From Cheilinus undulatus (lineage: Eukaryota > Chordata > Actinopteri > Labriformes > Labridae), in the NCBI RefSeq assembly GCF_018320785.1, contig NC_054882.1:23750719-23814718 (forward strand): a stretch of DNA of 64,000 bases. The letters run 5' to 3'. Each line of letters opens with the position of its first letter. Positions within the stretch are counted from its first letter, which is position 1. The position numbers and the translations under genes were made by a program. Shown one piece after another: positions 13,061 to 24,400 of the stretch. The notes under the pieces are model-generated. The model ran no database searches, was not told where the DNA came from, and worked only from the letters and a program-made list of their open reading frames with translations.

Positions 13061-13232
13061 TATATCTTTTTCTCAACATGATTCTATTATTATCTTGTAA
13101 TCTGCACAACTCCCACTGCTGTAATTAACATCATCAGTCCCCCACTCCTTATCATTATAATGATGCACTGTCAATGCTAATATGATACCGATTGACTTCA
13201 ACTGTTAATAATTTTCATTTGTCAATTATTAT

Positions 13233-13560
13233 TACAACCTTGCAAAGCAGATGGATTTACCAGACTTCATGTCTTTCATCAGACAAATCCATTTTGCAAA
13301 GCTTCAGTCTACCACGTTTATGCCAGACCCAAAAATAGTTTCAACCAAGCGTCACTGGAGGAGAATGAGGCGGTAGCTACGAACGGGGTTTAGTTGTACT
13401 GGAAGCCAATAGCAATGGCTGCTACAAGTGTAGTGATGAGCTCGGATGTAGCTATACTGTAAAGCAGCAGTTTTATCAGAACTGGACCACATTTCTTTAT
13501 GAAATAAAGAGCATAGAACAGCACTGACAGCTTTTCATACTAGAAAAGGTGTTCTCACTC
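13233..13560 (+). mobile_element. Relative of the 9-bp-TSD element family
   Basis: It begins aaccttgcaaagcagatgga, has a matching tccattttgcaaagctt block, and shares cagttttatcagaact.gac and agaacagcactga with 43773-44298. The right end is not recognised. Confidence 0.65.
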
Positions 13561-13779
13561 TTCTCCTGACCTTCCTCCACATGATTTTGAGATAGTTACA
13601 GGTGTGGTCTGGTTAGCTGGTGAGGCTGCTACCGCTGTAGCAACACTGACCATAGAGCTGGTTACTGCTTTTAGTTGGCATGTAGTTTTTAGTCTGCTTA
13701 ACCTGTTGTTGCTTTGTTTGTTGTCTATCCTTTCCCCCTCTGTCTCACTCATCAGTCCAACACAGTCACAGACGGATAC

Positions 13780-13990
13780 ACAACATGAGTCTGCTTTTGC
13801 TCAAGGCTCCTTCCTGTTGAAGTTTTTCCTTGCTACTGTTACCTTTCTAAATATTGCCAAGTGCTTTAATGGTGGATCAATGTTGGGTCCCTGTATAACG
13901 AGGAGTATGGGTTACATATGCTCTTTTGTGAAGTGTCTAGAGATTACATTTTATACAACCCAGCACCATAAAAATAAAACTGACTGAGAA
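13780..13990 (+). mobile_element. Non-LTR retrotransposon 3' end fragment
   Basis: Contains ggctccttcctgttgaag then tttttccttgctactg, and ends gaagtgtctagagatta then ataaaaataaaactgactga. This is the typical 3' tail of a fish LINE family whose copies end in ataaataaaattga repeats. Confidence 0.65.
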
Positions 13991-15110
13991 AGAGAGTGGT
14001 TTTCAAGGTTAAAATTAGTACTTGATGACACAATTGGAGAGGTAAAAACGCATTGGAGAGGGAGCAAGTGGGCAAAAGCATGTGTGTAAATGTGATTTGG
14101 TCTGATGAGACCAAGATTAACCTTTTTGGAGAAGTCATTTTTTGGTTGATTTGGATGTATGCTTTGGTTCACTGTCATCCTAAAAGGTGTAATTCCTCTT
14201 CTTTGTACTTCAAAACTTGGGGGTTTTGTGACAAAATGTTGTTCCAATCATAATTCCCCCACCTTAACCAGTTCCAGTTGATCAAGACAGCCCTAAAGCA
14301 TGATGCTCTGACCATGCTTCACTGTGGTTTGGTTTATTTCTGTGATGTGCAGTTTTGGTTTTGTGTAAAGCATGCCTTTTGGAATGTTGGCAAAAAAGTT
14401 CAACCTTGGTCTTATCAAAACAAAACACATTTACCCGCATGCTTTTGGGAGGCTTAATGTACATTTTTGCAAAATTTACCTGGGCTTGGATGTTTTTCTT
14501 CGTATGAAAAAGCTTCTATCTCACTACCACACTATGAAATATGAAGATAAGAATACAAGAAAGTAAAGAGCACCATTCCCACAGTTAAGCACGGTTGGAG
14601 TGTGGTGCTTCAGGGCTGCTTTTCTTCAGATGGAATTGGAGTTTTAGATAAGGTAGAGGGAATTATGACCAGGTCTAAATACCTGGTAATTTTGGCACAA
14701 AACCTTCAGGAATCTACTGCACCAATAGAAGATAAAAGTTTTGGACTGGCCCAACCAGAGTCCAGACCTGAATCCTGCTGAAAATCTTTTGGAAGAATGC
14801 TGAATGTCCTAATAATCTGACAGATTTTACATGATAAGTGGACAAATTTTGCCCTATCCAAAAAAGTCAATGTCAAAAAAATCGAAAGGTGCTTCAGCAA
14901 AGTTTTAGTCTAGGGGTGTGCATACTAATGCAATCATTAATTCCACCTAAAGAATATGGTTGTTTTTCAGTTGAATTGTTTATGTAATAGGTCACACTGA
15001 AGGTGGAAAATGTTCTGAAATTAAATATTTTAGCCTAGTTTTTTTCATTTACATCACAAAAATGGTGATCTTTAACAGGGGGTGTGCAGATGTTTTAGAG
15101 CTAGTGTAAT
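13991..15110 (+). mobile_element. Tc1-type transposon relic
   Basis: Contains VNVIWSDETKINLFGE (catalytic D region, about 14085-14130) and, after rearranged pieces, a part reading STVKHGWSVVLQGCF-like and PNQSPDLNPAENL-like with stops (14580-14800). It ends with the typical gggtgtgcagatg trailer near 15090. A reverse-oriented piece of the same class lies at 14282-14464. Inactive. Confidence 0.75.
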
Positions 15111-15114
15111 TTCC

Positions 15115-16254
15115 TGAATATTTCCTGCTGTATTCACACATCTACTCAGACTGACTTCACTGAAAATGTTCAGGTGTTGCAGAAAAATTCCAGGTTAAGT
15201 CAGGGTGATGCATTTTCATTCACACATGCAGCTCATTCGAAAAATGTTGGGAAATTTTCAGCTGTTTTGAGTTTGTGTGAAAGTAGAAGGAACAAACAGG
15301 TATTTTCTGTTGGACATCATGTCGTATCAAAGAGATTTCAGTTGTTTGATCCGTCCCCTGTAGCTGTGAGACACAACCAGCCGGCTTCTTGCCACACGAG
15401 TTATTCTGAGTAAGAGCTTTAACACAATGAAATATGGATAAGAGTGGCGAAGATCGCGGACAGCTGTCAACAGATTCTACAGCTCCCCGCCACCACCAAT
15501 CCATCAGCCGCGCTATCTGAACCACAACGGTGCTGACCTGCTGGCTAGGGCTGACATTAATCCTGAATCCTCGGGTCAGTGTGGAGGAATGACAGGACGC
15601 TATGATACAGGGCCTAACGAGGAGGAAAGGTGCTGATGCTAATGAGAGTATCTGTGGCTCTTTAACAAGCCTGCGCGGTTTGATGTCCTAGTTTACAGTG
15701 GGCTGTGTGTCTCAGGGGTGCGGGATAATGAGCTGGCCCGGGATTCCCAGGGCAGCAGCTTGTGTAACCCACCTCGTGCAAGGGGACGTTCACTCCCAGA
15801 GAGTGAAAGTGAGAGACAGAAAGAGAGATAGAGAGCAGGGAGGACATACTGGATGTCTGAGAGGAGAGAGGAGGAGGAGGGGTGGGTGCATGTCATCTCT
15901 GCTTGATATGCTTGTTTGTACACACCGATCATTGAATCGCTGCAACCAAGTGAGAAAAGCTTGTGTTCTCTGTGACAAAGTGACCTCGGGCGACGAGAAC
16001 ACTCAAAGAAAGAGGAAACAGAGAAGGGGAGGGGAAAAAAAAAACATGGCGGGTGGTGGGAGAGACATAGCAGTGTTTGGATTCGATTCATATCGAGCTG
16101 CGTCTTGTCCGTGAACACCCGTCAAAGACTTCCCCTTGTTCCTCCTGTGCTTAACTCAATCAAACATTTCCCTGCAACCCTGAAAAATCTGGCTCAGAGT
16201 GCACTCCAAAGCAAATTAGCAAATGCGGAGCTCGGTGACCTCAGCGCCGCGACC

Positions 16255-16290
<36 letters not shown>

Positions 16291-16620
16291 GTACGCAGTG
16301 GGTGTATGTGTGTGCTCCACCACCCCCCACCTCTTACTGCTGTGTCTGCATGGCTGAATTAGTGAAGCTCAAATGGGTTTTTCCGCCATGAGAAGCAGAG
16401 CATGACATGCGCTAAACAATGGCAGGCAGATGACGAGCCAGCTCCAGTTGATGATGGCCTCTGCCAATGTGCCCGCTCCTTTTTTTCTGTTTTTTTGGAT
16501 GTGGAGGAATATAAGCGCGGGATGACTCATTAGGGGTGCACAGGTGGCCCGGGATCTAATGAGTCACATTTTGTGCTCTAACATGCAAATGACTCAAAAG
16601 AAGGGGTGGACATGCTAAAA
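15115..16620. promoter_or_regulatory. GC-richer, repeat-poor stretch with motif cluster (possible enhancer)
   Basis: Unlike its surroundings, this stretch lacks recognisable transposons except a CA run (16258-16288). At 16415-16596 it holds AACAATGG (SOX-like, 16415), an 11-bp inverted repeat TGACTCATTAG / CTAATGAGTCA (16523-16533 and 16556-16566), ATGCAAAT (POU octamer, 16583) and a third TGACTCA (16590). Long overlapping ORFs on both strands here are compositional. Function is inferred from motifs only. Confidence 0.35.
16258..16288. repeat. (CA)n microsatellite
   Basis: Pure CA dinucleotide run of about 15 units. Confidence 0.9.
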
Positions 16621-17795
16621 GAAACACTTGATTTAGATAGGAGGAAGGATTTTCATCAAATTAGTGACAAAAATAGCTACAGAGGAAGCACATTCAATGC
16701 TAAGAGAGTGCAAAAATGACCAAACATCAATTTTAACACATTTTTTTTTACTATTTTTGACAGTTACATTCTCATTTTTCAGTATCTTAAACATTAACTT
16801 TATATAAATTAATGGCATGTGTCTACTAATGAACTTTAAGAGGACTCCTCCTGAGAGTGGATGCTCAAGGTGGTGCTTCTAATCTCTCTCAGCTATTAAC
16901 ACTGCCCCCCTCTGGCAAACTGGCTGCCAAATTAGGAGGCTTTTTTGCACTGATTAGTCTGAAATTAAAGCAGTTTTTTTTTATGTGATCTATCAGCACA
17001 TGATTAAACATCAAGATTAATTTACCTGCAAATATGCACTTTAAGAATTATTAAAGTGACAAAACTTTGCATTATGCTTGAACTAAACAAATAACTTTGC
17101 TTGTTCCAAGCATGCTAGTCAACCATCACAGGAGCCACAACAATCCAAATTGTACCTGATCTATTAACTGCTCACCACTGAGCACCGTTTGAACGTTTGA
17201 CCTTCTAACACAGCTCATGACATTATGTTGACATTTAAAGTAATCCCTCCCATGGTTCTTAATCCCACTGGCCGTGGACTGCCCTGACCCATCCCTGCGA
17301 GCTGGAGCCCCTTACATGCACTCGGCACACACTGACAGAGATGGCAGGGGTGGACACAGCTCTGATACCCTGATAAGTCTACAAGCACCTCAGAGCTTTA
17401 GAGAGCTCAGGGGGTTAGAGGCATGCAGAGATGAACAGCAGAGATTTGGGGATAATCACACATAAAGTGAGGAAACAAATCACACACTGACTGGAATGTT
17501 GAGTCGACAGAAGCTTTCATTTGTTCCTCTCATGTTTTAGGGTTATGGTAAAGTCAAAATATTAATTCCCAGCAATGTTAGGAATACCAACAAGTTCACA
17601 GAAGATAACACAAGGCTGTTGTTGAACTGAAGCTTCCTCATTTTTTGATACTGTTGGTCATCAAAATAAACTGTGAAGCTTTAAAACATGTAGTACAGCA
17701 GCATATAAATCTATCAACCCCTAATAAAGGTCCCATTTTTGTGATATAAAAAAAAATATGCAAGATGTATCATTCCAGAAGTTTTTCCACCACAT
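16621..17795. other. Gene-free stretch
   Basis: No supported gene or repeat recognised. Confidence 0.45.
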
Positions 17796-17799
17796 TCTT

Positions 17800-17990
17800 T
17801 AAGATAATTTGGGATTTTTTTTTTGCCTTTATTTGACAGACAGACATGAAAAACAGGAAGAGAAAGCGGGGAGACATGCATTAAACTGGTGCCAGGACCA
17901 GGAATTGATCCCCATGACCAGAGAGGAAGACGGTAACCTCAGTATAGGGGCACCTGCTCTACCATTAGAGCTAAACCCAGAGCTTTTTTT
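17800..17990 (-). mobile_element. tRNA-derived SINE, decayed
   Basis: On minus: a tRNA-like head (gagcaggtgcc...aggttaccgtc), a B-box-like region near 17900, a core with tgcatgtctccccgctttc, and ataaaggca near the 3' end. Resembles the copies at 38755 and 42455. Confidence 0.55.
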
Positions 17991-17999
17991 CACCTTTAA

Positions 18000-19060
18000 G
18001 ACAACTTAAAGATAAATACAAGTCCGATGAAAAAATGAAAATCTTTAAGGAATAATCAATAGTAAAAAATTGAGCTTTGAGATGATAAAGTTGTATATTT
18101 TTTTAAGAAAACAGACTTAGAATTTCAGAGTTTAAAAACTCACAAATTTTGACAATAATAGTGTAAAAAAATCTATTTTTTAGCATCATAAATTTACAAC
18201 AATATCAAGTCAAAAAAGTTACAAGAAACTAATCTGAAAATAGTGGTTGGATTTTAATCTTTGGCAATCTCACAAATTCTTATTCTTGTTTAAATATATT
18301 TACAACTTCAAAAAAATAATGAATTCTTGAAAACCAACTGATCCTTTTTATAAAGTCATCATTTTTCTAGGCTGATACAAAAACTGTTTTTGTCTACAGA
18401 ACAAGGTTGAACTTCCAAATCTTTATATTCAGTTTTTCAGACAGTAGAAGAAAGAAAAGACTAGGGCTGAACATAGAGCTGGGCAATCAATCAAAAAAAT
18501 AATCGAAACCGACATAAACCTGCCGTGTCAATTATGTCAATTTTTTCCTCTTTTCTTGGAAAAATCTGAGGTTTTATGCCAAAAATTTTCATTTCAGCTG
18601 ATGTGTATTTTGATTTCAAAATAAATAACTAACCATAAATTGTTAAGCTGTGCCTGTTCATTTCAGTTATTTGTTTTAAAATCATACAAATATTTACAGA
18701 ACAGAGTCAGAGGTTGGTTGCGCCATAATAATTCATTAATCATAATGGAGGAAAAAAGTTCAATCAATCGTGGTTTTAATTTTTGCCATAATTGCCAAGC
18801 CCTTGCTGAATGATTTGCAAAAATAATCTAATTGCAATTTTTCCCCTGATATTGCGATTTAATATGCAATTATTTTAGGTTCCTCATCATATATATTTTT
18901 CATTAAATACAAGTAATTAATCTAAATTATAATGCACACAATATTACATATAATATACTATGGAAATATGATGTTAAACAAATATATTGCAATTATTTTG
19001 GCTCATATTGCAAATTTGATATCAATTCCTGCAAGAGATAATCATTTTTATGCCAATCTA
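18000..19060. other. AT-rich stretch with hAT-like debris
   Basis: Around 18474-18490 there is agggctgaacatagagctgg followed by gcaatca, and near 18840-18870 ttgcgatttaatatgcaatt, recalling hAT elements with gggctgggcaat ends. No clear ends or duplication, so only tentative. No gene seen. Confidence 0.3.
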
Positions 19061-19069
19061 ATTTATTTC

Positions 19070-19215
19070 TTTATGTTTTTTTAAGATATATTTTGGGCAT
19101 TTTTGTGCCTTTATTAGATGGATGAGGACAGTGGATAGAGTCAGAAACATGCGGTAAAGGGCCGTCCGCGTACATTGGGTGCACCTTAAACCACTAGGCC
19201 ACCTGCACCCCGCCA
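19070..19215 (-). mobile_element. tRNA-derived SINE
   Basis: On minus: ggggtgcaggtggcctagtg then gtttaaggtgcacccaatgt, then cctttaccgcatgtttctga, cactgtcctcatccat and ataaaggcacaaaaatgccc. It is the same family as 38755-38936, with the A box recognisable and the B box lost. Confidence 0.8.
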
Positions 19216-19489
19216 ATGTCATTTTAGACAGCAAAAACATATTCATTAGTGAAGCAGGAATTTTTATAAAAAAACATGAAAGTTTGCATTTTGTACAAAA
19301 AAGTATTAAACTGGTATTTAGACACATTTCTCAATCTCTCTCTTCTAGCAACTGTTCCCACCTTAGATGTCGTCAGCATTGTCAGGTATAACAGTGATAT
19401 TCTTACTAATAAAGCTTAACAAGGGGCCCCAGCTCTTATGGAAGGTAGTTGAAGAACCCTTTAATGAAAACCTTACTTTCTTGAGTCGT

Positions 19490-19980
19490 AGGTATCACAA
19501 GACTTCCCATACCCACATATGATGTGTTGATGGAGAAGTATGCTTCCCTTTGGGAAGAATGGTTTACCTGGCCAGCAGGGTAGTGAAGGCAATGACTGGT
19601 TTTGCACTCGGAAAGTTATCATTTTGGGTGAAACAAAAAAAAAAAAAAAAAAATCAGAATGTTAGGTTTTAAGGGTGGAGCTTTTTGACCATCATTCCAA
19701 AAGATATGACAGATGCAAAAACAACACTGCACATCACCAAAAGAACACCAAGCCCACAGTGAAGCATGCAGGTAGCAGCATCACGCTTTGAGGCTGTTTT
19801 TCTTCATCTAGAAGTGGGGCTTAGTTTAGGTGAAAGGAATCATGAACGGTTCTAAATACCAGGCACAAAACTGTTAAATGTCTGCTAGACGGATGAAACC
19901 TTTCAGCATGAAAAATGTTGAACATCCAGATCTACCAAAGAATGGCTACACCAGAATAAAAAGGTTTTGAACTGTAGTCT
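19490..19980 (+). mobile_element. Tc1-type transposon relic
   Basis: Contains TALHITKRTPSPQ (transposase TAHH/TLKHTPSPQ region), followed by a stretch reading SMQVAASRFEAVFLHLEVGL, that is the VMHGGGSVMLWGCFS block in decayed form. Ends about 19980. Confidence 0.7.
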
Positions 19981-20039
19981 GATTAATTAGAAGTTTGCCA
20001 TATCGAGACAGGTTCTGCAGACAAGACTACTGACCTCCA

Positions 20040-20556
20040 ATTTTTGTTTTTGATTATTAGAAAGCTGTTCATCTCTGTCCTGGCTTGGTTCAATTTGGGC
20101 AGGGCTGAAAAAAAAACCTGAGCTGATGACATCACCAGTCTTGATAGGGCCACAGTGGCCTGAGGGTCATTAAAAGTATCATAACAAGATCTGTGCCAGA
20201 AAACAGTAAATGAATCCCTAACTTCTGTCTCTCTGTTTTGGCAGAGCCAGGCATCTGCACTCTGATCAGAAGCATTTTTTAAATTTGAGAGGAATGTATT
20301 TCTTATGAGTGGGCATGGCTTCGGCTCATTTAATGGGGACACACACACACACACACCCACACACACCTACACACACACACACACACACACTATCCTTGAC
20401 CAGATTTCACTGCCTCATTTTTCATTATTTTGAAGCTGAATTTTATAAATTTAAGAGATGTTTTTCATGACTTGAATTTATCCAGGTGGTTCAGAACACA
20501 GTAGCCGGTCAAACAAACCTTAAGTTAAGATTTTTTTTTATCACTTTACAGGGACT
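20040..20556 (+). mobile_element. Inverted-repeat element, left-truncated copy
   Basis: Matches 23930-24466 over most of its length: gcctggcttggtt, catcaccagtc.tgat, tgtgccagaaaacagtaaat, cttctgtctctctgtt and the right end tatcactttacagggact at 20541-20556. The left terminal repeat is missing. Confidence 0.7.
20338..20390. repeat. (CA)n microsatellite
   Basis: CA-rich run with a few interruptions, lying inside the element copy above. Confidence 0.85.
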
Positions 20557-21429
20557 TTAAGAAAACTGGGTGACCTGTCACCCCACAACACCGTGGGTTA
20601 ACAGACAGCATACATTTTTATAAAACACCAATGATAGATTATATAAATGGATTGTGTAGGGTATTTGCAAATTTAAGTATTTTTTCAAAGTAAATTTGAA
20701 AAGTCAAATTTTAGACCTCTTAAGGGTCTGCAGGAACCCTGGTTTTAATGTGTAGACTTTTTAGAGTCATGTCAATATTGACAATTAGACAGCCTTAATC
20801 CTCAAAGTACTGTTTTACACCTGGATGAAAAAAGTGATATTCTATCACTAAGACATTGAGGCAATAAAGTATACCTAAGTACAAACCACTGGAAAGAAAC
20901 ATCCAACCTTTTCAAATACGTAACAGAGTATATAAAGTTAATTTTTGCACAAATGCTGCAGCGGAATGTATCGTAAAAGTCAATATTGTATCCTTGCTTC
21001 CATCTAAAAAATATTTTTTTCCTTCACTTGGTCAGTTACATATGAGTCCTTGTTAAGCATTCCTGTAAAATGTTCTTAATACAATATAGGATAGGGAAGT
21101 GAAATAAATCTCATCAGATTCTGGAGACATCCCAGAGTGTCACCAGATGTGAAGAAAAGCACGTTATCCCTGCCTGAATTCTACGCTGCCGCATAAAAAA
21201 ATCTTTCTGGATAACTACAAGGAAAGATAAAGCCTCTTCCATTCGTAAAGCAGCTTTTCCGAGCGCACAACTCATCTTTTGAGATATCAACAAACTTTAA
21301 TGGGGCATGAAGACACTGAGTTCTAGATTATGTTTCCCTCTAATGACTGTAGTTAAGGTTGATCCATGTTTTTTGAGTGGTAGACAGTTTCATTTGTACA
21401 GAAGGCCCAAACAGATACAAAGCAATGAA
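20557..21429. other. Gene-free stretch
   Basis: AT-rich; nothing recognised. Confidence 0.4.
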
Positions 21430-24400
21430 ATGAGAGGTACAAGATGACAACCCATTTATTTAGTAATACATTCTGCAAACTAGAATTTTTATTCAAACTT
21501 CAAAGGCTAAAAAATGAAAGAAAGGAGGCAAAGAAGGAGAGAAAATTTAAGGAGCAGGGAGAGAAATGCATCAATTCACAAGCAAGGAATGCAATTTGTT
21601 CAATCGACAACACAAATAGTACAATTTAGTTCAGGGAACAAAGCTTTTTTTTTTTTTAAACATATGTGTTTTTTCCTGCCATTCCTTTGGAGCTAGAACA
21701 TAATACAAAATATACAGTTATTGAACTTTGTAAAATCACTCACAGAGGCCTCTGAGAAGCATTTGAATCAACATTGACAATACTTATCTACAGCACTCTA
21801 AAGCTATTCTTGAATGTAACCATAAATAGAGCAGACATGAATGTATGTATGCACATTTTTGAATGCTTACGAGGTTACCATGTTAAACACTTGCATTTGT
21901 TAAAAGTATGACATCATCCGCAGTGAACAAATTAAATAAGCTTTCAGGATTGAGATTCAAAAGGTAACACGGGGAGAGAAAAGTAGCATACAAACCAGCC
22001 ATGGTTGAAAAATTGTACCTTGTGATAACCAGAACAAAGTCACTTTGTTGATAGTTGAAGTACCCTAACATTGGGAGAGTTCTTTTTTTTTTTTTTCTTT
22101 ACATCTGTGAGAGTGTAATGTCAGCAGCATCACTTCTCCTCGTAGTGTTTAGTTGAACAAGTACTTTAGGGGGCGACATGAGATTGGGTAAGGCAAATCG
22201 GTGAGCTTATTTATGAGCTGAAAAAAGGTCAGCAAAGTGAGGCTCAGGTCGCCCTGTAAGGGGACAAAGAAACCACCACTGCTAAGGGTCACACAGTAAA
22301 CGCCACAACCAAGGTACATCAATATGTACAAGAGGGTGCAAGCATTTAAAATCTCTTCTGCCAGGTAGTCCTCCATACAAGAATATACAGGATGCATTCC
22401 AGGCAACAAAAGGTAACTCTGTTAATAGCTTTATAATCTTTTTTTTCTCTACAATAACAATTTTCTGAAAGAAAAAGAAAGAAAAAGCTGATTATACAGA
22501 TGATCAGTGCATATGACTATCGTCATTTAGTCACACATGTCACATTTCTAAAACCCTGAACTCTCCATACAATTCTAGATTTGAGCTAAGTGAGCATCAC
22601 ACGAGTGGATGAGGTGGTGAAATACACAGGTGAGTATTCAAGGGAGTGTGTGTGTCTGTGTGTGTATGTAAAGGTAAAGGGTGGGGTCAGCTTATACCAC
22701 AAGGCCAATAGTGTTTCTAGTTACTAATTTCATTACTGGTTTGTTAGAATCAGCACAATTCAGTCAAATATTGTACATGAGCACAGGAGTATCTCACTCG
22801 TGTTACAGATCATAGAGGGAGAAGCACAAAAACCATCAAAGTCTCCACACATCAACTGCTGTCTGAAGAGCTTGCATCTACACAACACACGACAAAAGAG
22901 TTTCCTATAATCCTTATGAGGTATTTCAGTACATTACAAATTCAAACAAGGAGAAGAGATGCTTGAGATCCTTTTTTTGTTCATTTTTATGTCAGGGAAG
23001 AGGGAGGAACAGGGATGAAATAGATTTACAAAATTTAAATAAAACACCAAAATGTGATGAATCACAGCCAAGCCACTTCTGATATCTGTTAACATTCCAG
23101 CTACAGCGATTTTTAACATTAAAAAAGGCTTATTTATACATTTTTTTCAATCTTCTGAGTTAATGGGTTAGGGAATTGTGTAAATAACCAGCAGTGTTTA
23201 AAGGGCCACTTCAATAATTTTAACATTTCAGGGGTAATGTAGAAAAGTCAAGAAGTGTTGGGCTTGTAAATGACCTCTAGATGCTCCAGTTTGCTCCTTA
23301 AAAAACATAAAAGCATGAAATGTTTTTTTAAGAGTCACACCACAGGGTGCTGAAAACTGATCCGAGAAATTTTGTGCACTTCAATACAAGCAACAAAATA
23401 AAAGTTTCCAAATAAATTATGAAAACTTGTATGGCAGAAACAAAAAGCTTAAACCCATCAAATAGATTTTGAAAGGTATACAATGAAAAGTCATGTGATT
23501 TAAGCCAATAAGTATAAAGATAATGTCACATTTTACCTTTTCTGCAGTTTTTCTTAAATTTAGTTTGCCGCTTTTGAAATAGGAAAGAAATTCAGTAAAA
23601 CTACATTTTCATGCAAGAAGGAAATCTACCACCATTTTTCACTTTTAGAGTGGCTGACTGTTTAAAGGTACTCTCTTGAGTTGTCACCAAATAGTTATTT
23701 TTTCCCCCAAAAAAAGTTGATGTAAGCTTGGAGGCCTAAAAACAGATAAAAAATCTGACAATAAGCATGTCAAACTGTCGTCTTTTACAGTTTTTAACAC
23801 TTATTATAGTCCCTGTAAAGTGAAATCCACTTTGTCTTAACACACTAGATTTATTAGAACAAGGTTGCTGTAAATGTGAAAATGCTGAGATCTATGTGTG
23901 ACTGAATTTTTGATGTCAACTGTCATAAAGTTGTTCACCTCTTGCCTGGCTTGGTTTTATCTGAGTGGGGAAAATAGATGAGCTCATGACATCACCAGTC
24001 CTGATGGGGAATTACCCCACATCCCAAATGCTACAATGATATAAAATCACTAAGCAGTTGATGTCATACAGCCTGCTGTTAGCTGATATCACTGCCTTGG
24101 TCATTAAAAATATAACGGAGAGATTTGTGCCAGAAAACAGTAAATTTAATCCCCAACTTCTGTCTCTCTGTTCTGCTACAGAGCTAGGCAGCTGTGCTCT
24201 GATGAGAAGCTTTTTTTTTTTTTTTTTTCATCTGAGAGGATTGCATTTCTTGTGAGTGGGTGTGGCTTCAGCTCATTGAACAGACACGCCCACAACATCC
24301 TTGAGCAGATTTTACTGCCTCATTTTTCATAATATTGAAGCTGAATTTTATGAATTTAAAGATTTTTTCATTACTAAAACTTGGCATGGTGGTTCATGAC

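Noticed and set aside
15693-16118. Overlapping long ORFs on both strands (138-141 codons)
   Set aside because: They mirror each other, have low-complexity Ser/Leu or Arg/Glu-rich content from GAGA/CTCT runs, and show no family motif.
19983-20366. Minus-strand ORF of 127 codons
   Set aside because: It runs through an inverted-repeat element copy and a CA microsatellite; no family features.
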